A stretch of 64,000 bases of DNA from Arenibacter amylolyticus (GCF_002150785.1 NZ_MTAZ01000004.1:372001-436000), one strand, 5' to 3'. Shown: positions 49,376 to 59,856, numbered from the stretch's first letter. Notes: generated by a model from the letters alone, not told the origin. Numbers and translations are program-made.

Positions 49376-52300
49376 TTACTTCATTTCCAAGGTATAGGCC
49401 TCGGCATTATTTGAAATCACCAAATAGGTGTATTTGTCTATTTTCTTTATGGAACGAACACTAATACCTTTGGGAAGTGGTAGTCTTTTATAGGAGGTAA
49501 ATTGGTTATCCTTAAAGTTGCGGAGTACTCCCCCGGGATTGGCCATACTCTGCCCAAGTTCGTTTACATACCCCTTATAATTCCCCACGAAGAACAGGGC
49601 AGGATCGTCCAACTCCTCATCCAGATAAAAGCCTTCAATGGTACTCATTTGTGCCTCCTTAGGCAGGGGAGTAGCAGTAAATCCATTCCCGGTATTCATG
49701 TAGACCATGGATCGCAATTCCATGATTTGTTTAACCTCTACAATATCGGACTCCTTTTTGCCAGTAAGATCTTCTATGTTTTTGATCTTGGAAAAATCGG
49801 TATAGCTCAAGAACTTTTTCTGAAGCATGGGCAGTTGTCGTTTTAGTTGATCCAGGGAGGCAAAGGGTACCTGATGTCCAAAGTAATCATAAAAGATAAT
49901 GGGGTCCGATTGTTCGTTCTCGTCAAAATCGTCTATATAGAGTTTAACGGGCTGGGTGGGGGAGGCCTTCCATTTAAAATTAAGGCCGGCATTTCCAGCA
50001 GCAATATCTAAATGCCCGTTCCCGTCCAGATCGGCAACTAGGACGGTATTCCACATCCCAGCGGTATGCTCTAGTCCCAAGGCTTTGGTTTGGTTGCTAA
50101 AGGTGTTGTCCCCGTTGTTCATCAATACGGTTATGGGCATCCAATCTCCCACCATGATAAGATCTAGATAACCGTCATTGTTCAGGTCTGCCCACTGGCT
50201 ATCCGTTATCATGCCGTAAGGGCCGCTCTCTACAATCTCAAAATTATTGTTGCCCGTATTTTTCAGGATGATACTCAAGGGGGAAAGTCCATAACCTCCA
50301 GGAATGGATCTGGAACCAATAAATAGGTCCGTAAATCCATCCTTGTTAAAATCTGCAGCGGCAATGCTACCTCCATTTGTTTTTGGCAAGCTAGCTTTAA
50401 GTCGTTCAAAATTACCCTTGCCATCGTTAAGGTACACGCGGTCTTCCAGATAGGTATCTCCTTCGGGGACATCGTTTCCGCCGCTCATCACATACAGATC
50501 CAAGTCACCATCATTGTCCAAGTCAAATGCCACGGCACCTACATCTTCATATAGTTTATCACTATCAAAAGTAGCTCTAAAGCTAGTAGTAAAAGATCCG
50601 TCTGCTTGTTGGATGAATAAGGTGGCCGACTGATATTTTGCCCCACCAATAAAGATATCGTCCAGACCATCGGAATTAAAATCGGCAACCACTACAGCGG
50701 GTCCTTCCTGTGAAAGCTTTTCGGGCATTAGGGGTTCCAATTCGTAATCGTAATAGGTGTTCTCCCTGTGGGTATAGGGGAATACCTTAGCCACAAATTC
50801 TGGTTGCTGTTGGGGTTGCTGTTCAGCTAATACAGCGCTCGCGTCCCTTTCAATGGTATGATATTGTTGAGGTTCTAGCCCTTTTACCACCTGCTGCATC
50901 CCATCTGGCCATAGTACGGTGAGGGAGTCTATGGAAGTGGCCATTCCCAAGCCAAAATGTAGTTTGTGCGAGGAGGAGGATTGAAACCCCCTAGTGGTGA
51001 TCAATTCCTTGTAGAATTGTTCTCCGTTGGAGTATACGGTTACCTTAGCCCCTAAGGTCAAGGGTTTTTCTTGGCTACCCCTTAGTTGTACCCCAATCCA
51101 ACTGTTGCTGTTTTGGTCCGATTTATTTTCTAAAATAACCGCCATTTCGTTGAGGTTGTTCACCACAAGATCCATATCCCCGTCATTGTCTAGGTCTACC
51201 GTGGCGGCCCCGTTAGAGTAAGAAGGATTAAATCCGGCCTCTTCTGCATAGCTGGCATAGTCAAAATTGCCTTTATTATGGAAGATCATATTTGGGATCT
51301 TTAAGGAGGGCATGGCAGCTATCAGTTTCTGCTCCATTTGGGCAGATTTATTCTGATTGTATTGGCTGAAATCCGTGGAGCTTAGATAGTTTATATAGTC
51401 TAAGTCATTGGGACGCTTATAGATACCATTGGTGACAAAGATGTCTTTTAGTCCATCGTTGTCAAAATCCTCCATAAGTACAGACCAGCTCCAGTCGGTT
51501 GCGTGGGTTTGGGTCATGAGGGCGATATCGGAAAAGGTGTTGTCGCCATTGTTTAATTGAAAGTGATTACGCGCATACTGGGTGCCAAAACCAAAATGCT
51601 CCTTAATCTTACTTACTTTATCCGAGTCTTCACCTCCAGATTTTAGGAAGATATTGTGTTGAAAAGGCATCATATCCAAAGTAAAGAGATCTTGTCTGCC
51701 ATTATTGTTCATATCCCCTACATCTACTCCCATGGTAAATCTACTGCTGTGATTGAACCATTCTTCTCCAACCTCTTTAAAAGTTTTGTCGCCCTGGTTT
51801 ATATAGATATAATCATTTTCATGGAAGTCGTTCCCCACGTATAAGTCCATTAAGCCATCCTGGTTTAGATCGGTCGCTATTACGGCAAGGCCGTATCCCA
51901 AGGGACTATTGTAAATACCTGCTTGTTCGGTAACATCCTCAAAGTATAAAGTGCCCGATTCCAATTTGTTCTCATATAACCGATCTCCTGCTAAGGCGTC
52001 TTTCTCCATTCTTTTATCCACCTTGCCATAACTTCTGTTGCTATGGATGGAATGGTTCATAAGATACATGTCTAAATCCCCATCCCCGTCGTAATCAAAG
52101 AAAACCGCTTGGGTAGAAAACCCTGAGAAATCTAGACCGACACTGGTGGAAACTTCGGTAAAGGTATTGTCTCCATTGTTGAGGTATAGCCTATTGTGGG
52201 ATTGTAAATTCTTGTAATTCCCCACTTTCGAAATATAGATGTCTAGGAAGCCATCGTTATTTACATCGGCCATGGTGGCCCCTGTAGACCAGGTAGCATC

Positions 52301-52633
52301 CATTTTTATATTGGCAGACTGGGTAATATCCTTAAATTTCAGATCGCCAAGATTTAGATAGAGTCGGTCTGGCAACTCATTAGCGGTAAAAAATAGATCC
52401 TCTAAACCATCGTTGTTGATATCACCTACGGCTACGCCTCCGCCGTTATAATAATATAGATAACTTATAATATTTAGGCTGTCATTGGAATGCAGTTGGT
52501 TGGTGAAATTCACCCCACTAACGCTTTCGGGCACCGTTTCAAAATAAATGGGCGCCTTAGCCTTGGATGGGTCGGTATTATTACAGCCTAGGAAGCATCC
52601 GATAACTAGTATGGAAAGAAGCGTTTTTTTCAT
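49376..52633 (-). CDS. FG-GAP/ASPIC-UnbV (VCBS-type) surface lipoprotein 3
   Basis: A 1085-residue lipoprotein (lipobox FLGC, Cys17). Two beta-propeller-like blocks of FG-GAP repeats flank an ASPIC/UnbV domain (about 520-600, GAKVTVYSNGEQFYKEL, TTRGFQSSSSHKLHFGLG, LTVLWPDGMQQ). Each repeat carries a calcium-loop motif such as DINNDGLEDLFF or DYDGDGDLDMYL. Such proteins are surface-exposed binding modules of SusCD-type loci. It is the last gene of the minus-strand SusC-SusD locus, 9 bases after the preceding VCBS gene, and ends at the bidirectional terminator. The least similar of the three paralogues. Confidence 0.87.
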   Translation of the reverse strand: MKKTLLSILVIGCFLGCNNTDPSKAKAPIYFETVPESVSGVNFTNQLHSNDSLNIISYLYYYNGGGVAVGDINNDGLEDLFFTANELPDRLYLNLGDLKFKDITQSANIKMDATWSTGATMADVNNDGFLDIYISKVGNYKNLQSHNRLYLNNGDNTFTEVSTSVGLDFSGFSTQAVFFDYDGDGDLDMYLMNHSIHSNRSYGKVDKRMEKDALAGDRLYENKLESGTLYFEDVTEQAGIYNSPLGYGLAVIATDLNQDGLMDLYVGNDFHENDYIYINQGDKTFKEVGEEWFNHSSRFTMGVDVGDMNNNGRQDLFTLDMMPFQHNIFLKSGGEDSDKVSKIKEHFGFGTQYARNHFQLNNGDNTFSDIALMTQTHATDWSWSVLMEDFDNDGLKDIFVTNGIYKRPNDLDYINYLSSTDFSQYNQNKSAQMEQKLIAAMPSLKIPNMIFHNKGNFDYASYAEEAGFNPSYSNGAATVDLDNDGDMDLVVNNLNEMAVILENKSDQNSNSWIGVQLRGSQEKPLTLGAKVTVYSNGEQFYKELITTRGFQSSSSHKLHFGLGMATSIDSLTVLWPDGMQQVVKGLEPQQYHTIERDASAVLAEQQPQQQPEFVAKVFPYTHRENTYYDYELEPLMPEKLSQEGPAVVVADFNSDGLDDIFIGGAKYQSATLFIQQADGSFTTSFRATFDSDKLYEDVGAVAFDLDNDGDLDLYVMSGGNDVPEGDTYLEDRVYLNDGKGNFERLKASLPKTNGGSIAAADFNKDGFTDLFIGSRSIPGGYGLSPLSIILKNTGNNNFEIVESGPYGMITDSQWADLNNDGYLDLIMVGDWMPITVLMNNGDNTFSNQTKALGLEHTAGMWNTVLVADLDGNGHLDIAAGNAGLNFKWKASPTQPVKLYIDDFDENEQSDPIIFYDYFGHQVPFASLDQLKRQLPMLQKKFLSYTDFSKIKNIEDLTGKKESDIVEVKQIMELRSMVYMNTGNGFTATPLPKEAQMSTIEGFYLDEELDDPALFFVGNYKGYVNELGQSMANPGGVLRNFKDNQFTSYKRLPLPKGISVRSIKKIDKYTYLVISNNAEAYTLEMK

Positions 52634-52642
52634 GAACTACTG

Positions 52643-55600
52643 TTAAAATTTAAAAACATTGGTGGAATCGTTGTTCTTGGTTACGATTAAATTACGGCCC
52701 ATGATCTCCATGTCCCTAATTTCCCCGTCCAAATGGAGTCCGCGGCCATCTTTATGGTATTTAAATTGAAGGTTGCCCTGGTTTTCCAAATAGATACCGA
52801 AGGAGGCATCGTACCTTCCTACTTCGGGTTTTACCCCATATAGATTTCCTCCCAAAATTATATCTACATCCCCATCATCGTCAAAATCGTGGGCACTAAT
52901 GGCGTAAATAGGGGAGAATTGTGCTTCCAAGGGAAGCGCTAACACTCTGAAATTAAAATCGCCCTCATTTATCAGAATTACGGAAGACAGGGTGTTGGCC
53001 TCTAGTTTTAGGGCACCTTGTAACTCTTCCGGAGTAAAAATTTCGGTAATACTGGCATCCTTAAAGGAATCGTAATTAGGAAATTTCTTTTTAAGGTCTT
53101 TTAATTGGTCTATTAAATTGTGCCTCAGGTTGTAGGGGTAGTGCTTTCCATTTTTAGCAGTAAAGGTCATAATGGGATCACTAAAACCATTGTTGTCAAA
53201 ATCTTTCACAAACAAATTAATGGGCTTTTCGTCACTAGCCTTAAACCTAGAATTTTTACCATGGTTGCCGAGCACAAAATCCAGGTCTCCATCCTTATCT
53301 AAATCTACGGCATGGATTACATTCCACCATCCTTTTAATTGGGAAAGGGGATTGTCTTTCTTGCGAACCAATTTTCCTTCTTGGTTCAGGAATATTTCTA
53401 TGCCCATAAATTCCCCTGTAACCATAAGGTCTTTATAGCCATTACCGTTTAGATCGATGAATTTAGCATCGGTAATCATTCCAATATTTATCAGTTCTGG
53501 GGCAACTTCTTGGGTAACGTCTTCAAAGACTCCCTGCCCATTGTTTCGTAGAATGAAACCAGATCCGGGCACCCCATATTGGCCAGGGATGGATCTCTCG
53601 CCTACAAAGAGATCTAGATCTCCATCCATATCAATGTCTGCTGCAATCACGGTAGAGGTACTGTGAGTACCCGTAGGGGTGGGTAGGTGTTGATCTGAGG
53701 GGGTAAAATTCCCTTTCCCGTCGTTAAAATAGAGTCGGTCTTTTAAATAAGTCGAAAATTGTGAAAACTCTACTCCGCCGCTACAGATATAAAGATCCAG
53801 ATCGCCATCATTATCCGCATCGAAAAAGAGCACGCCTGCATCTTCATATTCGGCATCCTTCAGGAAGCTAGGATTGTTCGCGGGTTTAAATTGATTGCCA
53901 TCCCCAAGCATTAGGGACCCGGGGCTGCCTTTGGCTCCCCCAATATAGATATCCTCCACTCCATCGTTATTTACGTCTCCAATAGCCATTTTAGGACCTT
54001 GGGTGCTTAGCATATGGGGGAGTAGACGGTCCCGATCAAAGTCTACAAAGCGGTTCTCCTTATGCGTGTAATCTATTTTTAAATCGGAAGGAGTGAACAA
54101 GGGGGTCGGTTTTGTTTCGGTTACTAAAACCGGGGGTAATGCCTCCTCCTCGTATAGGGTGATGGTTTGGTTTACTGGGAGGTCTTTTAAGTGGGTGACT
54201 TTCCCAGAAGGCCAGGTTACCTGTAGGGCTACGGGGTCTTGGGTAGGCAGTCCAAAGTTAGGTCTAAGATCTACACTGGACTGAAAACCGCGGGTAGGCT
54301 GCTGTTCTAGATACTGACTTCCCGTTTTGGTGGTAAGTTTAAGTTTTGCCCCTATAGCGTTGGTGTTTTTATTGGCTCCCTTTAGGATAACCTTTAAATA
54401 ATTGTGGTTGGTTTGGGAATCTGCGTTGTTCCTGTAAAGGAACGAGGGCATATTCACGTTGTTTACTATTAGATCTAAATCCCCATCATTATCCAAGTCG
54501 GCATAAGCCGCGCCGTTGGAGAAGCTTAATGTGTTTAGGCCGGAGTTCCACTCTTCGGTGAATTTTAGATTCCCCAGATTTTTAAAGGCATGGTTAGGCA
54601 CCTTGTTAGAGGGGATAATTTCTATAAGTTTATTGTAATCTACCTGGTTATTGGCAACGATAGATTGTATGATTGCCTCACTGGAGATATACTGTAGGTA
54701 ATCCTGATTGGTGAGATCCTTATAAATTCCGTTGGCTACAAAGAGGTCTTTATGGCCATTATTGTCCATATCAAAAAAGAGTGCTGCCCAACTCCAGTCC
54801 GTAGCTTCCACTCCACTTAGCCTGCCAATTTCGCTAAAGGTGTTGTTGCCATTGTTCAATTGCAACGTGTTCCGTGTAAATTGATGGTAATAGTCGTTTT
54901 TTAAATTTAGTTGATATTTGTTCCAGTCTTCAAAAGTGGTGACCGTTTTTAATCGGGCATATTCCGAAGGAAGCATTTCTGCTACAAAGAGGTCCATGTG
55001 CCCATCGTTGTTAATATCGGCGATATCTGCCCCCATGGAGGCTCCGCTGATAGATTTCATCTGTTGGGTAAGTACTTCCTTAAAGGTGCCGTCTTGCTGG
55101 TTGATATAGAGGTAGTCCCTTTCAAAAAAATCATTGGATATAAAGATGTCTTCCCAGCCATCGTTATTCATATCACCCACGGTTACCCCTAGGCCAAACC
55201 CAATGACACTGCCATGGATCCCCGCTTCCTCCGTAATATCCACAAACTTGCCTCCGTCGTTTCTCAACAGCTTATCCCCACCCAGGACATCGCGCTCGTA
55301 TCGCTCGTTTCGCTGGAGATTAAAACTGCCTATGGATCTATAGGAGTTGTTTAGGAGGTACACATCTAGGTCCCCGTCCTTATCAAAGTCGAAGAAAGAA
55401 GCATGGGTAGAGTACCCCTGGTCATCCAAGCCATATTCGGCGGCCGACTCGGTAAAGGTAAGGTCCCCATTGTTTATAAAGAGTTCGTTTTGTTTGTTGT
55501 CTCCGGCGATGTCCCCGGAATTACACACGTAGATATCCAAAAGGCCATCCCCGTTAACATCGGCCATGGTTACCCCAGTAGACCAGGCTTTTTCACCACC

Positions 55601-55942
55601 TACTCCGGCCTTTTCGGTGATATCCTCAAACTCAAAATTCCCTTTGTTTAAATAGAGTTTATTACCGGTAAGGTTGGAGGTGAAATAGATATCCAATAAC
55701 CCGTCATTATTAATATCGCCAACGGCTACGCCGCCGCCGTTATAAAAATTTCGGTAGCGGTATACATTGAATTCCTGGTTATACCGTAAATCATTTATAA
55801 AATTGATCCCCGTTTGGGTACTGTCTAACAATTGAAAAAGCGGTGGGGTGCCCTTGGTGGTGCTATCGCTATTTGAACAGGACAATAAGAGCGTTCCTAC
55901 ACCCAATAAGTAAAGGTAAAACTTCATTCGCATAGTCGTCAT
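52643..55942 (-). CDS. FG-GAP/ASPIC-UnbV (VCBS-type) surface lipoprotein 2
   Basis: A 1099-residue lipoprotein (lipobox LLLSC, Cys22). Its first codon overlaps the stop of the upstream unknown lipoprotein gene in a TAATG, which fixes the start at 55942 over the internal ATGs. Domain order matches its neighbours: FG-GAP block (about 65-500), ASPIC/UnbV (about 540-610, GAKLKLTTKTGSQYLEQQPTRGFQSS), FG-GAP block (about 640-1090). It is closer to lipoprotein 1 (56513-59788) than to 3: the opening NGGGVAVGDINNDGLLDIYFT and the WSTGVTMADVNGDGLLDIYVC stretches are nearly identical between the two. Confidence 0.87.
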   Translation of the reverse strand: MTTMRMKFYLYLLGVGTLLLSCSNSDSTTKGTPPLFQLLDSTQTGINFINDLRYNQEFNVYRYRNFYNGGGVAVGDINNDGLLDIYFTSNLTGNKLYLNKGNFEFEDITEKAGVGGEKAWSTGVTMADVNGDGLLDIYVCNSGDIAGDNKQNELFINNGDLTFTESAAEYGLDDQGYSTHASFFDFDKDGDLDVYLLNNSYRSIGSFNLQRNERYERDVLGGDKLLRNDGGKFVDITEEAGIHGSVIGFGLGVTVGDMNNDGWEDIFISNDFFERDYLYINQQDGTFKEVLTQQMKSISGASMGADIADINNDGHMDLFVAEMLPSEYARLKTVTTFEDWNKYQLNLKNDYYHQFTRNTLQLNNGNNTFSEIGRLSGVEATDWSWAALFFDMDNNGHKDLFVANGIYKDLTNQDYLQYISSEAIIQSIVANNQVDYNKLIEIIPSNKVPNHAFKNLGNLKFTEEWNSGLNTLSFSNGAAYADLDNDGDLDLIVNNVNMPSFLYRNNADSQTNHNYLKVILKGANKNTNAIGAKLKLTTKTGSQYLEQQPTRGFQSSVDLRPNFGLPTQDPVALQVTWPSGKVTHLKDLPVNQTITLYEEEALPPVLVTETKPTPLFTPSDLKIDYTHKENRFVDFDRDRLLPHMLSTQGPKMAIGDVNNDGVEDIYIGGAKGSPGSLMLGDGNQFKPANNPSFLKDAEYEDAGVLFFDADNDGDLDLYICSGGVEFSQFSTYLKDRLYFNDGKGNFTPSDQHLPTPTGTHSTSTVIAADIDMDGDLDLFVGERSIPGQYGVPGSGFILRNNGQGVFEDVTQEVAPELINIGMITDAKFIDLNGNGYKDLMVTGEFMGIEIFLNQEGKLVRKKDNPLSQLKGWWNVIHAVDLDKDGDLDFVLGNHGKNSRFKASDEKPINLFVKDFDNNGFSDPIMTFTAKNGKHYPYNLRHNLIDQLKDLKKKFPNYDSFKDASITEIFTPEELQGALKLEANTLSSVILINEGDFNFRVLALPLEAQFSPIYAISAHDFDDDGDVDIILGGNLYGVKPEVGRYDASFGIYLENQGNLQFKYHKDGRGLHLDGEIRDMEIMGRNLIVTKNNDSTNVFKF

Positions 55943-56526
55943 TAGTTATATTTTTCTGGATATTTTTGCTTAAGGTCTTCAATTTTCACTACTACATCCT
56001 TATCGTCCTTGTAATAGGCCATAATCTGTCTGTTGCCATCAATCTTTACGTAGGCCGTAGTATTCGTCTTTTTAGATTTCACTTCAATAAAATCATTTCC
56101 CGGAAACCATTTTACAAGGGTATCCTGCACTAAGGGTAATAGGTTTTGGGCCGTTAAGTGCGAGTTCCAAGGGGACCAAGCCGAAAAGGAAAAGGACATG
56201 TCCATACCTACCATGGTGTTCTGCTCGTTAAAAGCTCCGTAAAACAAAAGGGTAATGGCAGAGGATGATTCCTGATCTGCAGCCATGGGTAGTTGGTACT
56301 TTACCGTTTGATTATTTGGGCCATGGGTTACCACCCCTTCCTGATTAAGCTGCCAACATCGTTTAAAAAAATCGGCCTTACTATCGCCCATAGCCATTCC
56401 AAAGATAAGGCTATCTTTTGGTATGTTTTTTTTTGCCTCTCGGTTTAGCATGCTGGTATACTTGGATTCACATCCAATGACGCTTACAACGATTAATATG
56501 GCTACTATTAATTTAGGGTACTTCAT
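55942..56526 (-). CDS. Unknown lipoprotein between two VCBS genes
   Basis: A 194-residue lipoprotein with lipobox SVIGC (Cys19); I do not recognise the family. The mature part has a DSLIFGMAMGDSKADFFKRCWQLNQEGVV start, in which GMxxGDSKADFFKRCWQLN reads like a helical capping motif, then a beta-rich middle (LLFYGAFNEQNTMVGMDMSFSFSAW) and a basic, helical tail. It is translationally coupled on both sides: 14 bases overlap the upstream VCBS gene and one base (TAATG) the downstream one, so it is an integral member of the operon. A chaperone or accessory role for the large surface proteins is possible but unproven. Confidence 0.72.
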   Translation of the reverse strand: MKYPKLIVAILIVVSVIGCESKYTSMLNREAKKNIPKDSLIFGMAMGDSKADFFKRCWQLNQEGVVTHGPNNQTVKYQLPMAADQESSSAITLLFYGAFNEQNTMVGMDMSFSFSAWSPWNSHLTAQNLLPLVQDTLVKWFPGNDFIEVKSKKTNTTAYVKIDGNRQIMAYYKDDKDVVVKIEDLKQKYPEKYN

Positions 56527-59500
56527 GAAAAAGTAGGTTATTGTTGTTTATGGTGGTTATTAATAGTTGTCTTCCCTTATAGGGAGCCAATTTAAAGTTT
56601 CTTATTTGTCCAGGAATTCCTAAGGACGTTACTTTCCCAAAATGATAATCTTGTTTTCCTGATTTTCTGCCCAGTACCAGCCATCCCTTGGAGGCATCTA
56701 ACCTTCCAAATTGGGGTTTTACCAAATATTGATTTCCTCCCAACAGGATGTCCGGTACCCCGTCCTTATTATAATCCATGATTTCTATGGCACAAACCTT
56801 AGAATACTGGGTTTCTGGGGGTAATTCCTGCCTAATGAAACGCGTGCCTTGGTTTAAAAACAAACTGCTAGTTGTTAATTGCAAGTCTAGCTTATAGGCC
56901 TCCTCTAAGCGCTCCTTGTCAAAGAGGTCGCTCATTGTGGCGGTGGCATAATCCTTATAAAATAGCATCTTGCTTTTAAGGTCTGGTAATTGGGCAATAA
57001 GTTCGTCCCGGTCTACTATTGGGTAATAGTCATTATCAATTTTATAGCAAATAAGCTGTTCCGCAAAGCCGTTTTGATCAAAATCATTTAAATATAATCT
57101 GGTGTCGGGTTTGTACAAGGAGTTAAGGCCGACATTGCCTGCTAATATATCCATTTTTCCGTCCCCATTTATATCTCCTACTTTTAGGGAAGACCACATG
57201 CCCGTGGTATTGGCCAAACCATAGGCTTCTGTTTTATCAACAAAATTCCCTTTCTCATTAATGAATATCTTAATCGGCATCCATTCCCCCAGCACAATCA
57301 AGTCTTCCCATCCATCTTCGTTTATATCTACCCATGCGGCATCGGTTACCATGCCCAAGTTTTCTAGGACGGGAGCTTTGTAGAGGGAATATTTATTATC
57401 GCCTAGGTTCTCCAAAATATAGCTAGAGACGGGACTTCCGTATAACTGCGGGTTAAACCTTCCACCGACAAACAAGTCCAAATCCCCATCGTTATCAAAA
57501 TCTACCGCCTGTACCGTAGAAGCGCTAAGGGGTTGGTTAAAGGGTAGGGGATGGGGGGAAAGTGAAAAATTCCCTCGGCCATCATTGAGGTATAGCCTAT
57601 CGTTTAAAGCCCAATCGTAGGAAGAGAATGCCTTGCCACCACTGCTTACATATAAATCCAAATCCCCATCGTTATCGCTGTCGAAGAACAGCGCATAGGT
57701 GTCCTCCGATCCCTTGTGGGGCATAAAGGGCTCCTGTATTTCCGTATATCCTTTGGCATTGGAGAGGAATAGACTTCCCGATTGGTTCTTGGCTCCCCCG
57801 ATGTAAAAGTCCATGATGCCGTCCCCATTAAGGTCTGCCATAGCGATGGCGGGGCCTTCGTTGTTGGTCATATCTGGCAACAACCTTTCCCTATTAAAAT
57901 CCACGTAGTTATTTTCTTGGTGGGTAAAGGGAAAGAGGGGTGTAATAGGAGTAAGTAGCTGCGACTCTTTAGGGAGGATTGGAGGTGAATCCGCTTGGTT
58001 TTCCAGGGGTTCTAAAAAGGTGTACGTTTTATTGGCGCTTAGGCCTACTTCTTTGGACGTAGATCCATTTGGCCAAAGTATTCTAAGGCTATCTATTACC
58101 GAATGGGTGCCCAATCCAAAATGCACCCCATGGTTAACAGAACTTTGGAATCCTCTGGAGGGGAAGTTCTCTGCCATGGCTTTTTGATTTTCCCCATAGT
58201 ATATAATGGCCTTGGCACCTACTGCCTTGGTGTTTTTTGAGTCCGATGCAAAATGGAGGTATATGCTTTTGTTGGTAGTGGTATCCGTTTTGTTCTCGTA
58301 GATAAAGGGTGCCATATTTACGTTATTGACTACCAAGTCCAAATCTCCATCGTTATCTAAGTCCACATAGGCGCTTCCGTTGCTAAAACTGGGAGTTCCC
58401 AGTCCTAGGCTATCGGCCATATTTGCAAATTGAAAGTTGCCTTTGTTAATAAAGGCTGCATTGGGGACCGGTTGTGAAGGCATGAGGTCTATCAATTTCA
58501 TAATTACCTCTTCTTCGGTCTTCATCATGTGCTTTACCCTTTCCTCATTGGCCATATAGTTTAGATAATCCCTGTCTAATAGATCCTTATAGATACCATT
58601 ACCTATAAAAATGTCCCGGAGACCATCATTATCCATGTCAAATATTAAGGAGGCCCAGCTCCACTCTGTGGCTGTTACGCCGGCGAACCTTCCAATTTCA
58701 AAAAATCCGTCCTTACCCATATTTCGCTGCAAAACGTTTCTGGGGTATTGATGGGCGTATCCTTGTTTTACCGCCATGCGGTGCTTGTCCCAGGATTCAT
58801 AGATGGCTTTGGTGCGCTGTCTTTCCATGGTAGCTGGTAGCATTTCCGAGACCATAATGTCTGGAAGTAGGTTGTTGTTGAGGTCACCGGCATCCGCACC
58901 CATAGATCCCATAGAAAAAGAGGAGATATAGTCTTCTGCCACCTCGTTAAATCCTCCTTTTTGGTTATTTAGGTAGAGGTAGTCCCTTTCAAAAAAATCA
59001 TTGGAAATAAATATGTCTGGCCAACCATCCCCATTAAAATCGCTCAGGGTTATGCCCAGTCCAAAGCCTATAGCACTGGTGTAAATTCCTGCTTCCGTAG
59101 AGATGTCTACAAATTTCCCATTGTCGTTTCTTAAAAGCTTATTGCCAGACTCACTTGGTATATTTCGTTGGTCTTTGATGAGATCAAAGGCGCCTATAGA
59201 TTTTATGGAGTTATTAAGGATATACACATCCAGGTCGCCGTCCCCATCAAAATCGAAGAACGCGGCATGGACGGAAAGCCCTTCTATGTCTAGCCCGTAT
59301 TCTGCTGAGCGCTCGGTAAAGGTTAGGTCGCCATTGTTGATGAAGAGTTCGTTGTGTCTATTGGGTCCTCCAGGTTTCCCGGATTTACAGACATAAAGAT
59401 CTAAAAGGCCATCATTGTTTATGTCCACAAAGGTTGCCCCTGTAGACCATACGTTTTCACAAGCTACTCCTGCCAACTCAGTGATGTCCTCAAATTCCCA

Positions 59501-59788
59501 ATTCCCCTTGTTTAAATAAAGTTTGTTGCCAGACATATTCCCGGTAAAGTAGATGTCTGGTAGGCCATCGTTGTTTATATCGCCAATGGCTACCCCTCCG
59601 CCATTGTAAAAATTGCGATAGGTATAGGGATTAAAATCTTCCGTATAGGTTAAGTCGTTCCGGAAATCTATTCCCGTATCGGTTCGCAACACAAATAGTG
59701 GGGAGTTATGATCTTTGGAAGCTTCTTTTTCCAAATTACACGAAAGGAATAATAGGCAGCACAGGGCCATTAGTGGGAACACTTTCAT
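56513..59788 (-). CDS. FG-GAP/ASPIC-UnbV (VCBS-type) surface lipoprotein 1
   Basis: A 1091-residue lipoprotein. I choose the ATG at 59788 because it gives signal peptide MKVFPLMALCCLLFLSC with the lipobox Cys17; the longer reading to 59848 runs through the terminator-like hairpin. It has two FG-GAP blocks around an ASPIC/UnbV domain (about 515-585, GAKAIIYYGENQKAM, FPSRGFQSSVNHGVHFGLG). Ca-loop motifs such as DFDGDGDLDVYI and DLDNDGDLDLVV recur. It is the first VCBS gene after SusD, separated from it by 68 bases that hold a terminator-like hairpin. Confidence 0.87.
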   Translation of the reverse strand: MKVFPLMALCCLLFLSCNLEKEASKDHNSPLFVLRTDTGIDFRNDLTYTEDFNPYTYRNFYNGGGVAIGDINNDGLPDIYFTGNMSGNKLYLNKGNWEFEDITELAGVACENVWSTGATFVDINNDGLLDLYVCKSGKPGGPNRHNELFINNGDLTFTERSAEYGLDIEGLSVHAAFFDFDGDGDLDVYILNNSIKSIGAFDLIKDQRNIPSESGNKLLRNDNGKFVDISTEAGIYTSAIGFGLGITLSDFNGDGWPDIFISNDFFERDYLYLNNQKGGFNEVAEDYISSFSMGSMGADAGDLNNNLLPDIMVSEMLPATMERQRTKAIYESWDKHRMAVKQGYAHQYPRNVLQRNMGKDGFFEIGRFAGVTATEWSWASLIFDMDNDGLRDIFIGNGIYKDLLDRDYLNYMANEERVKHMMKTEEEVIMKLIDLMPSQPVPNAAFINKGNFQFANMADSLGLGTPSFSNGSAYVDLDNDGDLDLVVNNVNMAPFIYENKTDTTTNKSIYLHFASDSKNTKAVGAKAIIYYGENQKAMAENFPSRGFQSSVNHGVHFGLGTHSVIDSLRILWPNGSTSKEVGLSANKTYTFLEPLENQADSPPILPKESQLLTPITPLFPFTHQENNYVDFNRERLLPDMTNNEGPAIAMADLNGDGIMDFYIGGAKNQSGSLFLSNAKGYTEIQEPFMPHKGSEDTYALFFDSDNDGDLDLYVSSGGKAFSSYDWALNDRLYLNDGRGNFSLSPHPLPFNQPLSASTVQAVDFDNDGDLDLFVGGRFNPQLYGSPVSSYILENLGDNKYSLYKAPVLENLGMVTDAAWVDINEDGWEDLIVLGEWMPIKIFINEKGNFVDKTEAYGLANTTGMWSSLKVGDINGDGKMDILAGNVGLNSLYKPDTRLYLNDFDQNGFAEQLICYKIDNDYYPIVDRDELIAQLPDLKSKMLFYKDYATATMSDLFDKERLEEAYKLDLQLTTSSLFLNQGTRFIRQELPPETQYSKVCAIEIMDYNKDGVPDILLGGNQYLVKPQFGRLDASKGWLVLGRKSGKQDYHFGKVTSLGIPGQIRNFKLAPYKGRQLLITTINNNNLLFHEVP

Positions 59789-59800
59789 TGCATAGGGTAA

Positions 59801-59836
59801 AATTAAAAGAGGGTTATCCAAAGATAGCCCTCTTTT
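59801..59836 (-). terminator. Attenuator-like hairpin between susD and the VCBS genes
   Basis: AAAAGAGGGTTATC (59805-59818) pairs with GATAGCCCTCTTTT (59823-59836) at 13 of 14 positions around a 4-base loop, and on the minus strand the stem itself ends in UUUU. It is strong enough to terminate, so the VCBS genes are probably transcribed only by read-through or from another promoter. Confidence 0.7.
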
Positions 59837-59856
59837 TAAAATAATCAATCTTGGAA

